A DNA stretch of 64,000 nucleotides from Streptomyces sp. ISL-10 (lineage in GTDB: Bacteria > Actinomycetota > Actinomycetes > Streptomycetales > Streptomycetaceae). Shown in pieces: positions 1 to 7,695 of this stretch. Position 1 is the stretch's first letter. Every line of letters starts with the position of its first letter. Under the pieces are notes generated by a model. That model saw only the letters and a list, made by a program, of their open reading frames with translations, had not been told where the DNA came from and made no database searches. The stretch lies in contig NZ_JAGGOJ010000007.1 of assembly GCF_018614575.1 (NCBI RefSeq), forward strand, positions 409,333 through 473,332, in the 5' to 3' direction. The translations under genes were made by a program, and so were the position numbers.

Positions 1-575
1 GCCCTGGCGTACGCCGACACCGTCTCGGACGGCGTCGGCGCCAGCGGCACGAGCAGATGCAGCCCCTTGGCGCCCGAGGTCTTGGCGTAGGCGTCCAGAC
101 CGTCCGCCGCCAGCCGCTCGCGCAGCCACAGCGCCACCTCGCAGCACTCGGCGACGCCCGCGGGGACGCCCGGGTCGAGGTCGAAGACCATGCGGTCGGC
201 GACGGCCGGCTTCGCGGCACGCCACTGCGGCGTGTGGAATTCGACGACGAGGTTGCTCGCCCACACCAGCGACGCCAGATCGTCCACGACCACCTGGCGG
301 GCGCCGGGATCCTCCGACCGCGGGACGGGGGCCGTACGCACCCAGTCGGGCGTGCCCGGCGGCGGGTTCTTGGTGAAGAACACCTGCCCGGCGGGGCCGT
401 CCGGATACCGCAGGAAGGAGACGGGCCGGTCCTGGAGGTGGGGCAGTATCGCCTCGGCCGTGACGGCGTAGTAGTGCAGGATCTCGCCTTTGGTCGTCCC
501 GGTGGCGGGGTGGATGACCTTCTCCAGATTGGTGAGCGCCAGCCGCCGTCCCTCCACCTCCGTGATCGGCGTCAT
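1..575 (-). CDS. ligD: LigD-type NHEJ DNA polymerase domain (runs off left edge)
   Basis: Reads leftward from an ATG at 575 and leaves the window, so only the first 191 codons are seen. They match the primase-like polymerase domain of LigD: 'LTNLEKVIHP' near the N-terminus, 'FFTKNPPPG', 'VVEFHTPQWR' (about residues 110-119), the metal-binding 'FDLDPG' (131-136) and 'KTSGAKGLH' (165-173). In bacterial non-homologous end joining this domain fills gaps and adds ribonucleotides at ends held by Ku. It is divergent from the Ku gene, with 41 bp between the start codons, so the two probably share control sequences. Whether a ligase or nuclease domain follows cannot be seen; many Streptomyces keep the polymerase as a separate protein. 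Confidence 0.9.
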   Translation of the reverse strand, partial: MTPITEVEGRRLALTNLEKVIHPATGTTKGEILHYYAVTAEAILPHLQDRPVSFLRYPDGPAGQVFFTKNPPPGTPDWVRTAPVPRSEDPGARQVVVDDLASLVWASNLVVEFHTPQWRAAKPAVADRMVFDLDPGVPAGVAECCEVALWLRERLAADGLDAYAKTSGAKGLHLLVPLAPTPSETVSAYAR

Positions 576-616
576 ACGATGAGAATCCCACGAATCCCGG
601 ACAGAAGGGATGAAAC

Positions 617-1672
617 GTGCGATCCATCTGGAATGGTGCGATCTCCTTCGGGCTGGTCAGCATCCCGATCAAGCTCGTGAACGCCACCGAGAACCACTCG
701 GTGTCCTTCCGGCAGATCCACGAGGCCGACGGCGGCCGGATCCGCTACCGCAAGGTGTGCGAGCTGGAGGAGAAGGAGGTGACGAACGCCGAGATCGGCA
801 AGGCGTACGAGGACGCGGACGGATCGATGATCCCGATCACCGACGAGGATCTCGCCTCCCTGCCGCTGCCCACGGCGAAGACGATCGAGATCGTCGCCTT
901 CGTGCCCTCCTCCGAGATCGATCCGCTGCAGATGGACGCGGCCTACTACCTGTCGCCCAACGGAGTGCCGGCCGCCAAGCCGTACACGCTGCTGCGCGAG
1001 GCACTCAAGCGCAGCGACAAGGTCGCCATCGCCAAGTTCGCCCTGCGCGGCCGGGAACGGCTCGGCATGCTGCGGGTCGTGGACGATGTGGTCGCCATGC
1101 ACGGCCTGCTGTGGCCGGACGAGATCCGCGCCCCGGAGGGTGTGGCGCCGCAGGCCGACGTGACCGTGCGGGAGGCTGAACTCGACCTGGCGGACGCCCT
1201 GATGGACACCCTCGGCGAGGTCGACATCGAGTCCCTGCACGACGACTACCGCGAGGCGGTCGAGGCCATGATCGCCGCCAAAGTGGAGGGCGGGGTCACG
1301 GCGGAGACGCAAGCGCCTGCCGAACGCGCCGGAGGCAAGGTCATCGACCTCATGGCGGCACTGGAGAACAGCGTGCGCGCGGCGAAGGAGGCGCGGGGCG
1401 AGGAGGAGGTCGCCGAGGTCACGCCGATCAAGGGCCGTGCCGCGCCCAAGCCGTCCGGGACGAAGAAGTCGACCGGGCAGGCCGCGAGGAAGACCGCGGC
1501 CAAGAAGGCGGCGACCAAGTCCACGGCGAAGACGGCGAAGAAGGCGGCGTCGAAGAGCACCACCAAGTCAGCCTCGAAGTCGACCTCGAAGACGGCCTCG
1601 AAGAGCGCGTCTCCAGCGGAGTCCAAGCCCGCGGCCAAGAAGGCGGCGTCGCGCAGGCGCAGTTCGGCGTGA
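617..1672 (+). CDS. ku: Ku DNA end-binding protein
   Basis: A 351-residue protein with the bacterial Ku core, opening 'MRSIWNGAISFGLVSIPIKL', with the conserved 'RYRKVCE', 'YYLSP' and 'ALLREAL'-like blocks through about residue 255. The homodimer rings broken DNA ends and recruits LigD. The last ~90 residues are a low-complexity Lys/Ala/Ser/Thr tail, typical of the extended C-termini of actinobacterial Ku, which add non-specific DNA binding. The start is a GTG at 617, which gives the conserved N-terminus. It faces away from the LigD-polymerase gene, forming a divergent end-joining pair. The repetitive tail codons produce misleading open frames on both strands. Confidence 0.96.
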   Translation: MRSIWNGAISFGLVSIPIKLVNATENHSVSFRQIHEADGGRIRYRKVCELEEKEVTNAEIGKAYEDADGSMIPITDEDLASLPLPTAKTIEIVAFVPSSEIDPLQMDAAYYLSPNGVPAAKPYTLLREALKRSDKVAIAKFALRGRERLGMLRVVDDVVAMHGLLWPDEIRAPEGVAPQADVTVREAELDLADALMDTLGEVDIESLHDDYREAVEAMIAAKVEGGVTAETQAPAERAGGKVIDLMAALENSVRAAKEARGEEEVAEVTPIKGRAAPKPSGTKKSTGQAARKTAAKKAATKSTAKTAKKAASKSTTKSASKSTSKTASKSASPAESKPAAKKAASRRRSSA

Positions 1673-1747
1673 CGAGCAGTTCGGCGCCCCGCGGCGCGGT
1701 TCCGCCTTCCGCCGGCCCGTCGACCCCGGCCGCCTACCGCCTACCGC

Positions 1748-2359
1748 CTACCGTCTGAGCAGGGTGTCCATGACGGACTCCAGGTACGCGTCGCTCTCCG
1801 CCGCCGGCGGCAGGGCCTGGGGCACGGCGTGCGCCAGCTGCGTGTGGCCGAGGTAGCTGCTGTACGCCAGCAGGCCACGGGTGCGCGCCTCCGGTCCCGG
1901 GAAGCCGAGCTCCTCGAAGAGTTGCGCCACGTACCCGATCCGGCGCTCCGTCACTCGGCCGAGCACGGCGGCGACCTGGGGGTGCGCGGCGGTCGCGAGC
2001 AGTGACACCTCCAGCGGGTCGTCGGCGGCCGACGTCGTCGCCTGCCGCAGCAGGGTGCGCAGCCGCCGCTCGGGGTCGGGCTCCGCCTCGACGGCGGTGA
2101 TGATCTCCTCGGTGCAGATCTCCTCCCAGCGCTCCAGGGCTGCCTCGATCAGCGCCTCGCGGTTGGTGAAGTGCCAGTAGAAGCTGCCCTTGGTGGTGCC
2201 GAGCCGCGCCGCGAGCGGCTCGACGGCGACGGCGGCGAGCCCGCGCTCGGCCATCGCGGCGAGCGCGGCGTCGGCCCAGTCCCGCGCGGTGAGCCGTCGG
2301 CGTCCGGCATGCTGCCCGCGGCCTTTTCCGGCCCCTTCCTCTGTCCTGCGCATGGCCAT
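1748..2359 (-). CDS. TetR/AcrR-family transcriptional regulator
   Basis: A 203-residue regulator. Residues about 24-70 form the TetR DNA-binding helix-turn-helix, with 'RLGTTKGSFYWHFTNREALI' as the recognition-helix block. The C-terminal part resembles the TetR_C domain of ligand-binding repressors. It is divergent from the SRPBCC/DUF2867 gene at 2405, and two near-identical 16-bp palindromes fill the gap; the first overlaps this gene's own start. No Shine-Dalgarno precedes either ATG (2359 or, two codons later, 2353), so a leaderless message is plausible. The likely role is autorepression and control of the divergent gene. The ligand is unknown. Confidence 0.9.
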   Translation of the reverse strand: MAMRRTEEGAGKGRGQHAGRRRLTARDWADAALAAMAERGLAAVAVEPLAARLGTTKGSFYWHFTNREALIEAALERWEEICTEEIITAVEAEPDPERRLRTLLRQATTSAADDPLEVSLLATAAHPQVAAVLGRVTERRIGYVAQLFEELGFPGPEARTRGLLAYSSYLGHTQLAHAVPQALPPAAESDAYLESVMDTLLRR

Positions 2360-2395
2360 ACGCTACCGTACGGTTAAACATACGCGACCGTATGG
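2356..2395. promoter_or_regulatory. Paired TetR operator palindromes
   Basis: Two direct copies of a 16-bp near-palindrome lie between the divergent start codons: CATACGCTACCGTACG at 2357-2372 and CATACGCGACCGTATG at 2379-2394. They match at 14 of 16 positions and start 22 bp apart, two helical turns. The second has perfect CATACG/CGTATG arms. The spacing suits two TetR dimers bound on the same face of the DNA. That they bind the adjacent regulator is inferred from position. Confidence 0.7.
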
Positions 2396-2404
2396 AGGTG
2401 TGTC

Positions 2405-3310
2405 ATGCGCACGGAACGCAATGTCCACGAGCGTGTCGTCGAAGCCCCCGCCGAGGTGGTCGGCGCCCTGCTCGACCGCCTCTCGTCGCCGGACGACCCG
2501 ATCGCCCCGAGCCCGGTCTGGCCCCCGTTCCGCTTCGACCGCCCCCTCGGTGTCGGCGCCGACGGCGGCCACGGCTTCGTGCGGTACCGGGTCACCGTGT
2601 ACGAGCCGGGCCGGGCCGTCCGCTTCGACTTCCCCCCGCCGGCCGACGGCTACCACACCCTCACCGTCGAGCCCCTGGACGCCGGCCGCTGTCGCATCAC
2701 CCATGTCTTCCACGAGGAGCAGGGCATCAGGCAGGCGCTGCTCTGGTCCCTGGCGATCGAACCGCTGCACGACGTGATGATCGAAGAACTTTTCGACAAC
2801 GTCGTCCGCGCCGCCACTCCCGACCGGCCCCTGCGCCCCACGCGCCGGAGCACCTGGGCGCGACTGATGCACCGGGCGGTCTGGGACCGCCCGAAGGCGG
2901 TTCCGTTCCCGGCGGCGGCCGTCCTGGGCCACGAGGCGTACGACCGGCCGGACTTCACCGACTCCTGGCAACTCCCGCTCCGCCCCGGCATGCCCACGTC
3001 GCCCGAGGCCTGGCGCGGGGTGCTCCCGTACGAGGTCAGGGCGAGCGCGCCCAGGGAGCTGCTGCTCGGCGAGGACGCGAGCCACCTCGACTTCCGCGCC
3101 TCGGTCCTGATCGAGAACGACACGGTCACGCTCACCACCGTCGTACGGACCCACAACCTGCGCGGCAGGCTCTACTGGTCCGTGGTGCGCCGCGTTCACC
3201 CCTTCATGGCGCGCCTGATGCTCGTCCGCACCCACCGCCGGCTGGCGTACGCGGCTCCGCCGGCGCCGGTGCGCCTGGCGCGGGAAGCGGCTGCCCCGCC
3301 GTCCGGCTGA
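2405..3310 (+). CDS. SRPBCC-type protein with C-terminal DUF2867-like domain
   Basis: A 301-residue soluble protein. Residues 1-125 look like a START/SRPBCC (polyketide cyclase-like) ligand pocket: 'VHERVVEAPAEVV' at the start and 'PLDAGRCRITHVFHEEQG' near residue 100. Residues about 190-290 resemble DUF2867, with 'SVLIENDTVTLTTVV' and 'YWSVVRRVHPFMARLML'. The ATG at 2405 has a strong GGAGGTG ribosome site. Its promoter carries the paired TetR operators, so it is probably derepressed by the TetR ligand. A lipid or hydrophobic small-molecule role is typical of SRPBCC folds, but no substrate can be assigned. Confidence 0.75.
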   Translation: MRTERNVHERVVEAPAEVVGALLDRLSSPDDPIAPSPVWPPFRFDRPLGVGADGGHGFVRYRVTVYEPGRAVRFDFPPPADGYHTLTVEPLDAGRCRITHVFHEEQGIRQALLWSLAIEPLHDVMIEELFDNVVRAATPDRPLRPTRRSTWARLMHRAVWDRPKAVPFPAAAVLGHEAYDRPDFTDSWQLPLRPGMPTSPEAWRGVLPYEVRASAPRELLLGEDASHLDFRASVLIENDTVTLTTVVRTHNLRGRLYWSVVRRVHPFMARLMLVRTHRRLAYAAPPAPVRLAREAAAPPSG

Positions 3311-3541
3311 GCCGCGGGGGCTGATGGGCGCCAGGGCGCGGCGGGTTCACTCCCTGGCGGTGTACACCAGGGATCCGACGCGCTCCTGATGTCCCGCAGG
3401 GTCCGCTCCTTGCTCGTCGAGGATCTGCGGGACCTCGAGCGCCGCCTGACCCCGCCCCCTCCGCATCGCTGATGCGGCCCCGAGGGGCCGGACCTAGACT
3501 GGCGAGCGCCCGATACGCCCCGACAGAGGGAGGTGCGCACG

Positions 3542-3616
3542 ATGTCCAAGCGAGGCAACAAGCGACGCGCCCGCAAGAAGAAGGGCGCGAACCACGGCAA
3601 GCGCCCCAACGCCTGA
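3542..3616 (+). CDS. 50S ribosomal protein bL37 (24 residues)
   Basis: A 24-codon gene, ATG to TGA, with a GGGAGG ribosome site at about 3527. The product is extremely basic (Lys/Arg-rich first half) and ends 'ANHGKRPNA', the signature of the actinobacterial ribosomal protein bL37 first seen in mycobacterial ribosome structures. It packs into the large-subunit rRNA. A TAGACT -10-like box at about 3494 suggests its own promoter. Such a short gene is easily missed in annotation. Confidence 0.88.
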   Translation: MSKRGNKRRARKKKGANHGKRPNA

Positions 3617-3664
3617 CCTGAGCCGTCCGACGCCCTGCCATACTTCTCCGCCGTGGGGGAGACC

Positions 3665-4273
3665 ATGGCGGACCCGACGGTCCGGCGCCGCAGAACGATC
3701 ATCCGGGCCCTGGTGGGAGCCGCCGCGGCCTGCGCGGCGGCGGTGCCGGTCGGCCACTGGGCCGCCCGCCCGGGCGGCCTGCTCGCGCTCGCGCAGACCT
3801 TCGACCACCCGCTGCTCTTCGGCCGGCTGTTCCTGGCTGCCCTGACCGCGGCGCTGCTCCTGGGCGTTCGGCACGTGGCCGTACGCATCGTCGTCACGGT
3901 GCCGGCCGCGGCCGCTGTCCTCTTCGGCGGCCCCGTCTCGCTCCTGCTCGCACAGTCCGGCATCACGAAGACGATCCAGAACGCCCCGGCCCCCGGCCGC
4001 CCCGATCGCCACCTGGTGGTGGAGGAGGGCGCGGCGATGATCGACCCGATCTGGCTGGTCCACGTGGACGAGGGCACGGGCCTCGCCACACGCCGCTGGC
4101 AGGTCGCCCACTTCAAGGGCGACGACCCGGCCAACGCGCTGACGGAGGCCGCATGGGCCGGCCCCGACCGCATCCGCCTGGTGACGGACGACGGCGACGG
4201 CGGAGTGCGTACGCACGCCATCGACCTGTCGCCGACAACGGGCGAGCCGTCGCGGACGCTGTCACGCGGCTGA
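3665..4273 (+). CDS. Hypothetical membrane protein
   Basis: A 202-residue protein with three predicted membrane helices in its first 105 residues: around 'ALVGAAAACAAAVPVG', 'FLAALTAALLLGV' and 'VAAAAVLFGGPVSLLLA'-like stretches. A soluble C-terminal half follows, with alternating Trp and acidic residues ('DPIWLVHVDEG', 'DDGDGGVRTHAIDLS'). The ATG at 3665 is preferred over a GTG at 3653 because GGGGGAG sits just upstream of it. It is convergent with the esterase gene. No family is recognised with confidence; it resembles small conserved Streptomyces membrane proteins. Confidence 0.7.
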   Translation: MADPTVRRRRTIIRALVGAAAACAAAVPVGHWAARPGGLLALAQTFDHPLLFGRLFLAALTAALLLGVRHVAVRIVVTVPAAAAVLFGGPVSLLLAQSGITKTIQNAPAPGRPDRHLVVEEGAAMIDPIWLVHVDEGTGLATRRWQVAHFKGDDPANALTEAAWAGPDRIRLVTDDGDGGVRTHAIDLSPTTGEPSRTLSRG

Positions 4274-4336
4274 GGGCCGCCCCTGCCGGTCGCCACGGGG
4301 CGTGATCAGCGAGGTGGCCCCCGGCCGCGGCAGGGG

Positions 4337-5524
4337 TCAGGACAACGCGGTCAGATACATGCCCGAGGCCCCGGTGCCGGCCGTGTTGCGGCAGCTGTAG
4401 TCGCCCGTCGGCTTCGCGTGGACGAGGGCCAGGCAGCGCCCCTGCGCCAACTGCCCGTAATAGTTCGGGTGCACCGACTCCTGCACCGGCCCCTGCGTCC
4501 CGTCGCTGTCGATCCACCGCGTCCATTCGCTGGCCGATGCCGACGGAGGCTGCGTCGCGGTCACCAGGCGGCTGGCCCTCGCGCAGACCTCACGGCCCTG
4601 GAGCATGTCCCGCAGATCCAGGAACTGGGCTCCCTTCGCCGCGGCGAGCGCCTTCAGCCGGTCGGCGAGCTGCGGCACGAGCGAGTCGCGCGCCCAGTCG
4701 GAGTCCAGGTCCCAGAAGGGGCACCCGCCGGTGTTCACCCGGGACCAGCCGCTCTCGGTGTACCGGTTCTCGCTGCCGCGGGGGATGGGGGAGGGGTACG
4801 ACTGGAGCACGATCCGGTACGAGGAGGCCGCGTACCCGGCACCGGACATCACCGCGCGGATCTCGTCGACGGCCTTGCCGACGTTCGCCATCACGGCGTC
4901 GATCTTCCCGTCCACGACGGCCTGTTGGTCGTCGTGGCAGTACGAGTAGTAGATGATGTAGTCCTTCGCGCAGGTGGTGATGATGTCGGCGAAGCCGAGG
5001 TCGTTGCCGCCGATCGACAGCGCGATCACCTCGACGTCGTGCGAGGCGGCCACGGCGGCCAGCTGATCCGCCTGCGGGGCCTCCCCCTTGAACGCGATGC
5101 CGCCGCGGGACGCCCGGAAGACGTTCCCCGTGGTCGCCCCGGAACAGGCGAGGTTGATCAGCGCCTGGGTCGTCCCGGTGGCGCTGAGCACTTCCGCGGA
5201 GTCCGACCGGTGGCACCCGTTCGCCGCGGTCGTCCCGTACACCCGCGCCGGGTCGTACGCCGTCCCGGTCCACGCCCGGTCCGTGCCGTCCCTGCTGCCG
5301 CTGTCGGTGAGGCTGTTGCCCCTCCAGCGCCCGGCCTCGCCGGAGATGTAACTGTCCCCGAGCGCCACGATGGCGCTGGGCCCGACGCCCGACCCGGCCT
5401 GAGCGGTCCCGGCTCCGGCGACCACAAGGGCGAGAAAGACGAGAGCCCCGGCGACCACGGCACGCAGCCACCGCCGACCACGCGCGGTTGAGGGAAGCAT
5501 TCGGTACAAGCGGAATCCAGACAC
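4337..5524 (-). CDS. Secreted SGNH/GDSL-family esterase
   Basis: A 395-residue secreted hydrolase. A signal peptide (basic start, hydrophobic 'VVAGALVFLALVVAGAG', cleavage near 'AQAG') precedes the SGNH fold. Block I is 'ALGDSYISGEAGRW' (nucleophile Ser), block III is 'LSIGGNDLGF', and block V is 'ESVHPNYYGQ' with the catalytic His. Paired cysteines are typical of the Streptomyces secreted SGNH esterase/lipase group. The GTG start at 5524 is chosen because a GCAGGAG ribosome site lies six bases upstream; a longer start at 5620 would bury the signal peptide. The likely role is extracellular ester or lipid hydrolysis; the substrate is unknown. Confidence 0.9.
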   Translation of the reverse strand: MSGFRLYRMLPSTARGRRWLRAVVAGALVFLALVVAGAGTAQAGSGVGPSAIVALGDSYISGEAGRWRGNSLTDSGSRDGTDRAWTGTAYDPARVYGTTAANGCHRSDSAEVLSATGTTQALINLACSGATTGNVFRASRGGIAFKGEAPQADQLAAVAASHDVEVIALSIGGNDLGFADIITTCAKDYIIYYSYCHDDQQAVVDGKIDAVMANVGKAVDEIRAVMSGAGYAASSYRIVLQSYPSPIPRGSENRYTESGWSRVNTGGCPFWDLDSDWARDSLVPQLADRLKALAAAKGAQFLDLRDMLQGREVCARASRLVTATQPPSASASEWTRWIDSDGTQGPVQESVHPNYYGQLAQGRCLALVHAKPTGDYSCRNTAGTGASGMYLTALS

Positions 5525-6110
5525 GGCGAACTCCTGCGGCTGGCCACGGAAGAGAGCGACTTTCGGTCGATCTCGACGAGGGCGTGACGTACGAGTGAGG
5601 GGGCCGCCGGCCGGTGGCATGCGGAATCTGGCACGTCGTGTCTTGTTACCGCTAGGTAGCGACAGGTCTCTTTTCGGTCACATGAGCGGGGGCGACGGAG
5701 CCGCGACGACGCGCGACGTGTGGGCCGAGGCGGTCACCCAGGATCTGCCGTGCCCGTTGCCGGCCACGCCCCAGCGCCCCCTGGCGACGACCGTGTTGGT
5801 CCCGTTGCCGCCGCGCTGCTCGCCAACCCTGCGAACTGACGGAGCCTTGAGCCGTTCCTGGGGGAGCGGGCGCTCCGACGCCCCGCCGTGATCTCCTGCG
5901 GGCGGCCAATCCGTTGTCAGGTGGACGGCTCCGACCGTCGACATGGAGCGCCCTGCCCATGCCACTTGCAGTAACGTAGCCATTGCGGCAGGTAATGCGG
6001 CGGTCACTGTTTTCTGCGATCGAAAGCGGTTGAGCATTGGCGGTAGTGCAGAGGTCCGACATTCTGACGGCGGCAGACGGTGATGCCCATACGCGGGCTG
6101 TGGAGTACGC
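5525..6110. other. 586-bp intergenic region without a convincing gene
   Basis: It separates the divergent esterase and amidinotransferase genes. The right half (about 5960-6100) is visibly richer in A+T than its surroundings and probably holds the amidinotransferase promoter. I see no RNA gene, and the open frames lack codon bias or a ribosome site. Confidence 0.5.
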
Positions 6111-7235
6111 GTGAAGTCGGCGCCATTGACCGCGACGGACAACGCCGCAGAACCTCTCGTCTCGCCGGTCAATTCACACAACGAGTGGGACCCGCTGGAG
6201 GAGATCATCGTCGGGCGTCTCGATGGCGCGACGATCCCCTCCCACCACCCGGTCGTGGCCTGCAACATCCCGCCGTGGGCGGCGCGGTTGCAGGGGATCG
6301 CGGCCGGCTTCAGGTATCCGGGCAGGCTGATCGAGCCGGCGCAGCAGGAGCTCGATCAGTTCATCACGCTCCTGCAGTCCCTCGGCGTCACGGTCACCCG
6401 CCCGGACGCGGTCGACCACAGGCAACGCTTCGGCACCCCCGATTGGTCGTCGCGCGGTTTCTGCAACACCTGTCCGCGCGACAGCATGCTCGTCATCGGC
6501 GACGAGATCATCGAGACCCCGATGGCATGGCCGTGCCGATATTTCGAGACCCACTCCTATCGCGCCATTCTCAAGGACTACTTCCGGCGTGGCGCGCGCT
6601 GGACGGCGGCGCCGAAACCGCAGCTCACCGACGAACTGTTCGAGGCGGATTTCCGTACACCCGAGGCCGGCGAGCCCATGCGCTACATCCTCACCGAGTT
6701 CGAGCCAGTGTTCGACGCGGCGGATTTCGTGCGGGCGGGACGCGATCTGTTCGTTACGCGGAGCAACGTCACCAACCGCATGGGCATCGAATGGCTGCGC
6801 CGCCATCTCGGACCGGGCTATCGCATCCACGAGATCGAGAGCCGCTGCCGAACGCCCATGCACATCGACACGACGTTCGTCTTGCTCTCTCCCGGCAAGG
6901 CACTGATCAATCCTGAAAACATCGACGTCGACCGCCTGCCCGATGTCCTGAGTTCGTGGGACATCCTGGTCGCCCCCGAACCCGACCCTATCGACGAGCG
7001 CCTGCTCAAGCTCACCTCGATGTGCGGCAAATGGCTCAGCATGAACGTTCTCATGATCGACGACAAACGGGTGATCGCGGAGCGGCACCACACCGCCATG
7101 CTGCGTGCGCTCGAAAAATGGGGATTCGAGCCGATCCCGTGCGACCTGCTCCACTACGCGCCGTTCGGCGGCTCATTCCACTGCGCGACGCTGGATGTCC
7201 GACGTCGTGGCACGCTGGAATCGTATTTCCAGTGA
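6111..7235 (+). CDS. Amidinotransferase (arginine:glycine amidinotransferase family)
   Basis: A 374-residue member of the amidinotransferase/arginine-deiminase superfamily. It shows 'NEWDPLEEIIVGR' near the start, the substrate-binding 'PRDSMLVIGDEIIETPM' (about 120-136), the catalytic 'MHIDTTF' (His-x-Asp, about 245) and 'GGSFHCAT' near the C-terminus with the nucleophilic Cys. These enzymes move the amidino group of arginine to an amine such as glycine, or an aminocyclitol in StrB-type enzymes. The start is a GTG at 6111 with TGGAG five bases before. It stands alone: no biosynthetic genes flank it, and its base composition is slightly more relaxed than its neighbours'. The acceptor is unknown; guanidinoacetate or a guanidino natural product are options. 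Confidence 0.88.
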   Translation: MKSAPLTATDNAAEPLVSPVNSHNEWDPLEEIIVGRLDGATIPSHHPVVACNIPPWAARLQGIAAGFRYPGRLIEPAQQELDQFITLLQSLGVTVTRPDAVDHRQRFGTPDWSSRGFCNTCPRDSMLVIGDEIIETPMAWPCRYFETHSYRAILKDYFRRGARWTAAPKPQLTDELFEADFRTPEAGEPMRYILTEFEPVFDAADFVRAGRDLFVTRSNVTNRMGIEWLRRHLGPGYRIHEIESRCRTPMHIDTTFVLLSPGKALINPENIDVDRLPDVLSSWDILVAPEPDPIDERLLKLTSMCGKWLSMNVLMIDDKRVIAERHHTAMLRALEKWGFEPIPCDLLHYAPFGGSFHCATLDVRRRGTLESYFQ

Positions 7236-7695
7236 ATGGGCCCATCGATCGCCGGCAGTCAAGGCTCCGGACGACCGCCGGCCAACTCGCCAGTCCGAAG
7301 CGGAAAGCGGCCGGGGGACGGATCACGAGCCGAGGGCCTGCCGCCAGACCTTGATGACGGTGACCCGCCCAGCGCACAGGGTGGTGAGGTCCTCGGGGTC
7401 CGAGGTGAGGATCGTGACCGGTCCCGCGGCGACGTAGGCGGACAGCCCTCGCTGTCGCGAGCAACTGGTGCGTTCCCTGGCCAGAAAGGGGGGCGTCATG
7501 AGGAATGGATGGGCCGGCCGTCCGAACGATTCGCGCACATGGGGCTGTGCAGACTCATGACGGCGAGGGCTCCAGGTCGTGGTAGGTGCCCACGCCGCAC
7601 ACGTCACCGATGAGGCTGCTTTCCCGGCGGATCGCCGTACCGGGCTGACCGGCGGTCATAGGCTGACGGTCGTCACGAGAGGACCGGAGTCAGGG
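7236..7695. other. 460-bp region with a decayed PIN-domain tail
   Basis: Apart from the PIN-domain remnant at 7323-7448 (minus strand), I see no gene here. The right part precedes the SWIM-protein gene and probably holds its promoter. Confidence 0.45.
7323..7448 (-). pseudogene. C-terminal fragment of a PIN-domain (VapC-like) toxin
   Basis: The last ~40 codons of a minus-strand frame read 'GLSAYVAAGPVTILTSDPED', then 'RVTVIKV' and a stop. This is the usual C-terminal end of actinobacterial PIN-domain ribonucleases ('vTSDPdD...v.Vi.V'). The rest of the PIN fold, including the N-terminal acidic residues, is absent, and the upstream frame is non-coding in character. No antitoxin is seen. Reported as a relic. 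Confidence 0.45.

Noticed and set aside
1437..1670. Short periodic repeats that could be mistaken for a CRISPR or tandem array
   Set aside because: They are codon repeats of the Lys/Ala/Ser/Thr tail of Ku. No CRISPR array or cas gene is present anywhere in the window.
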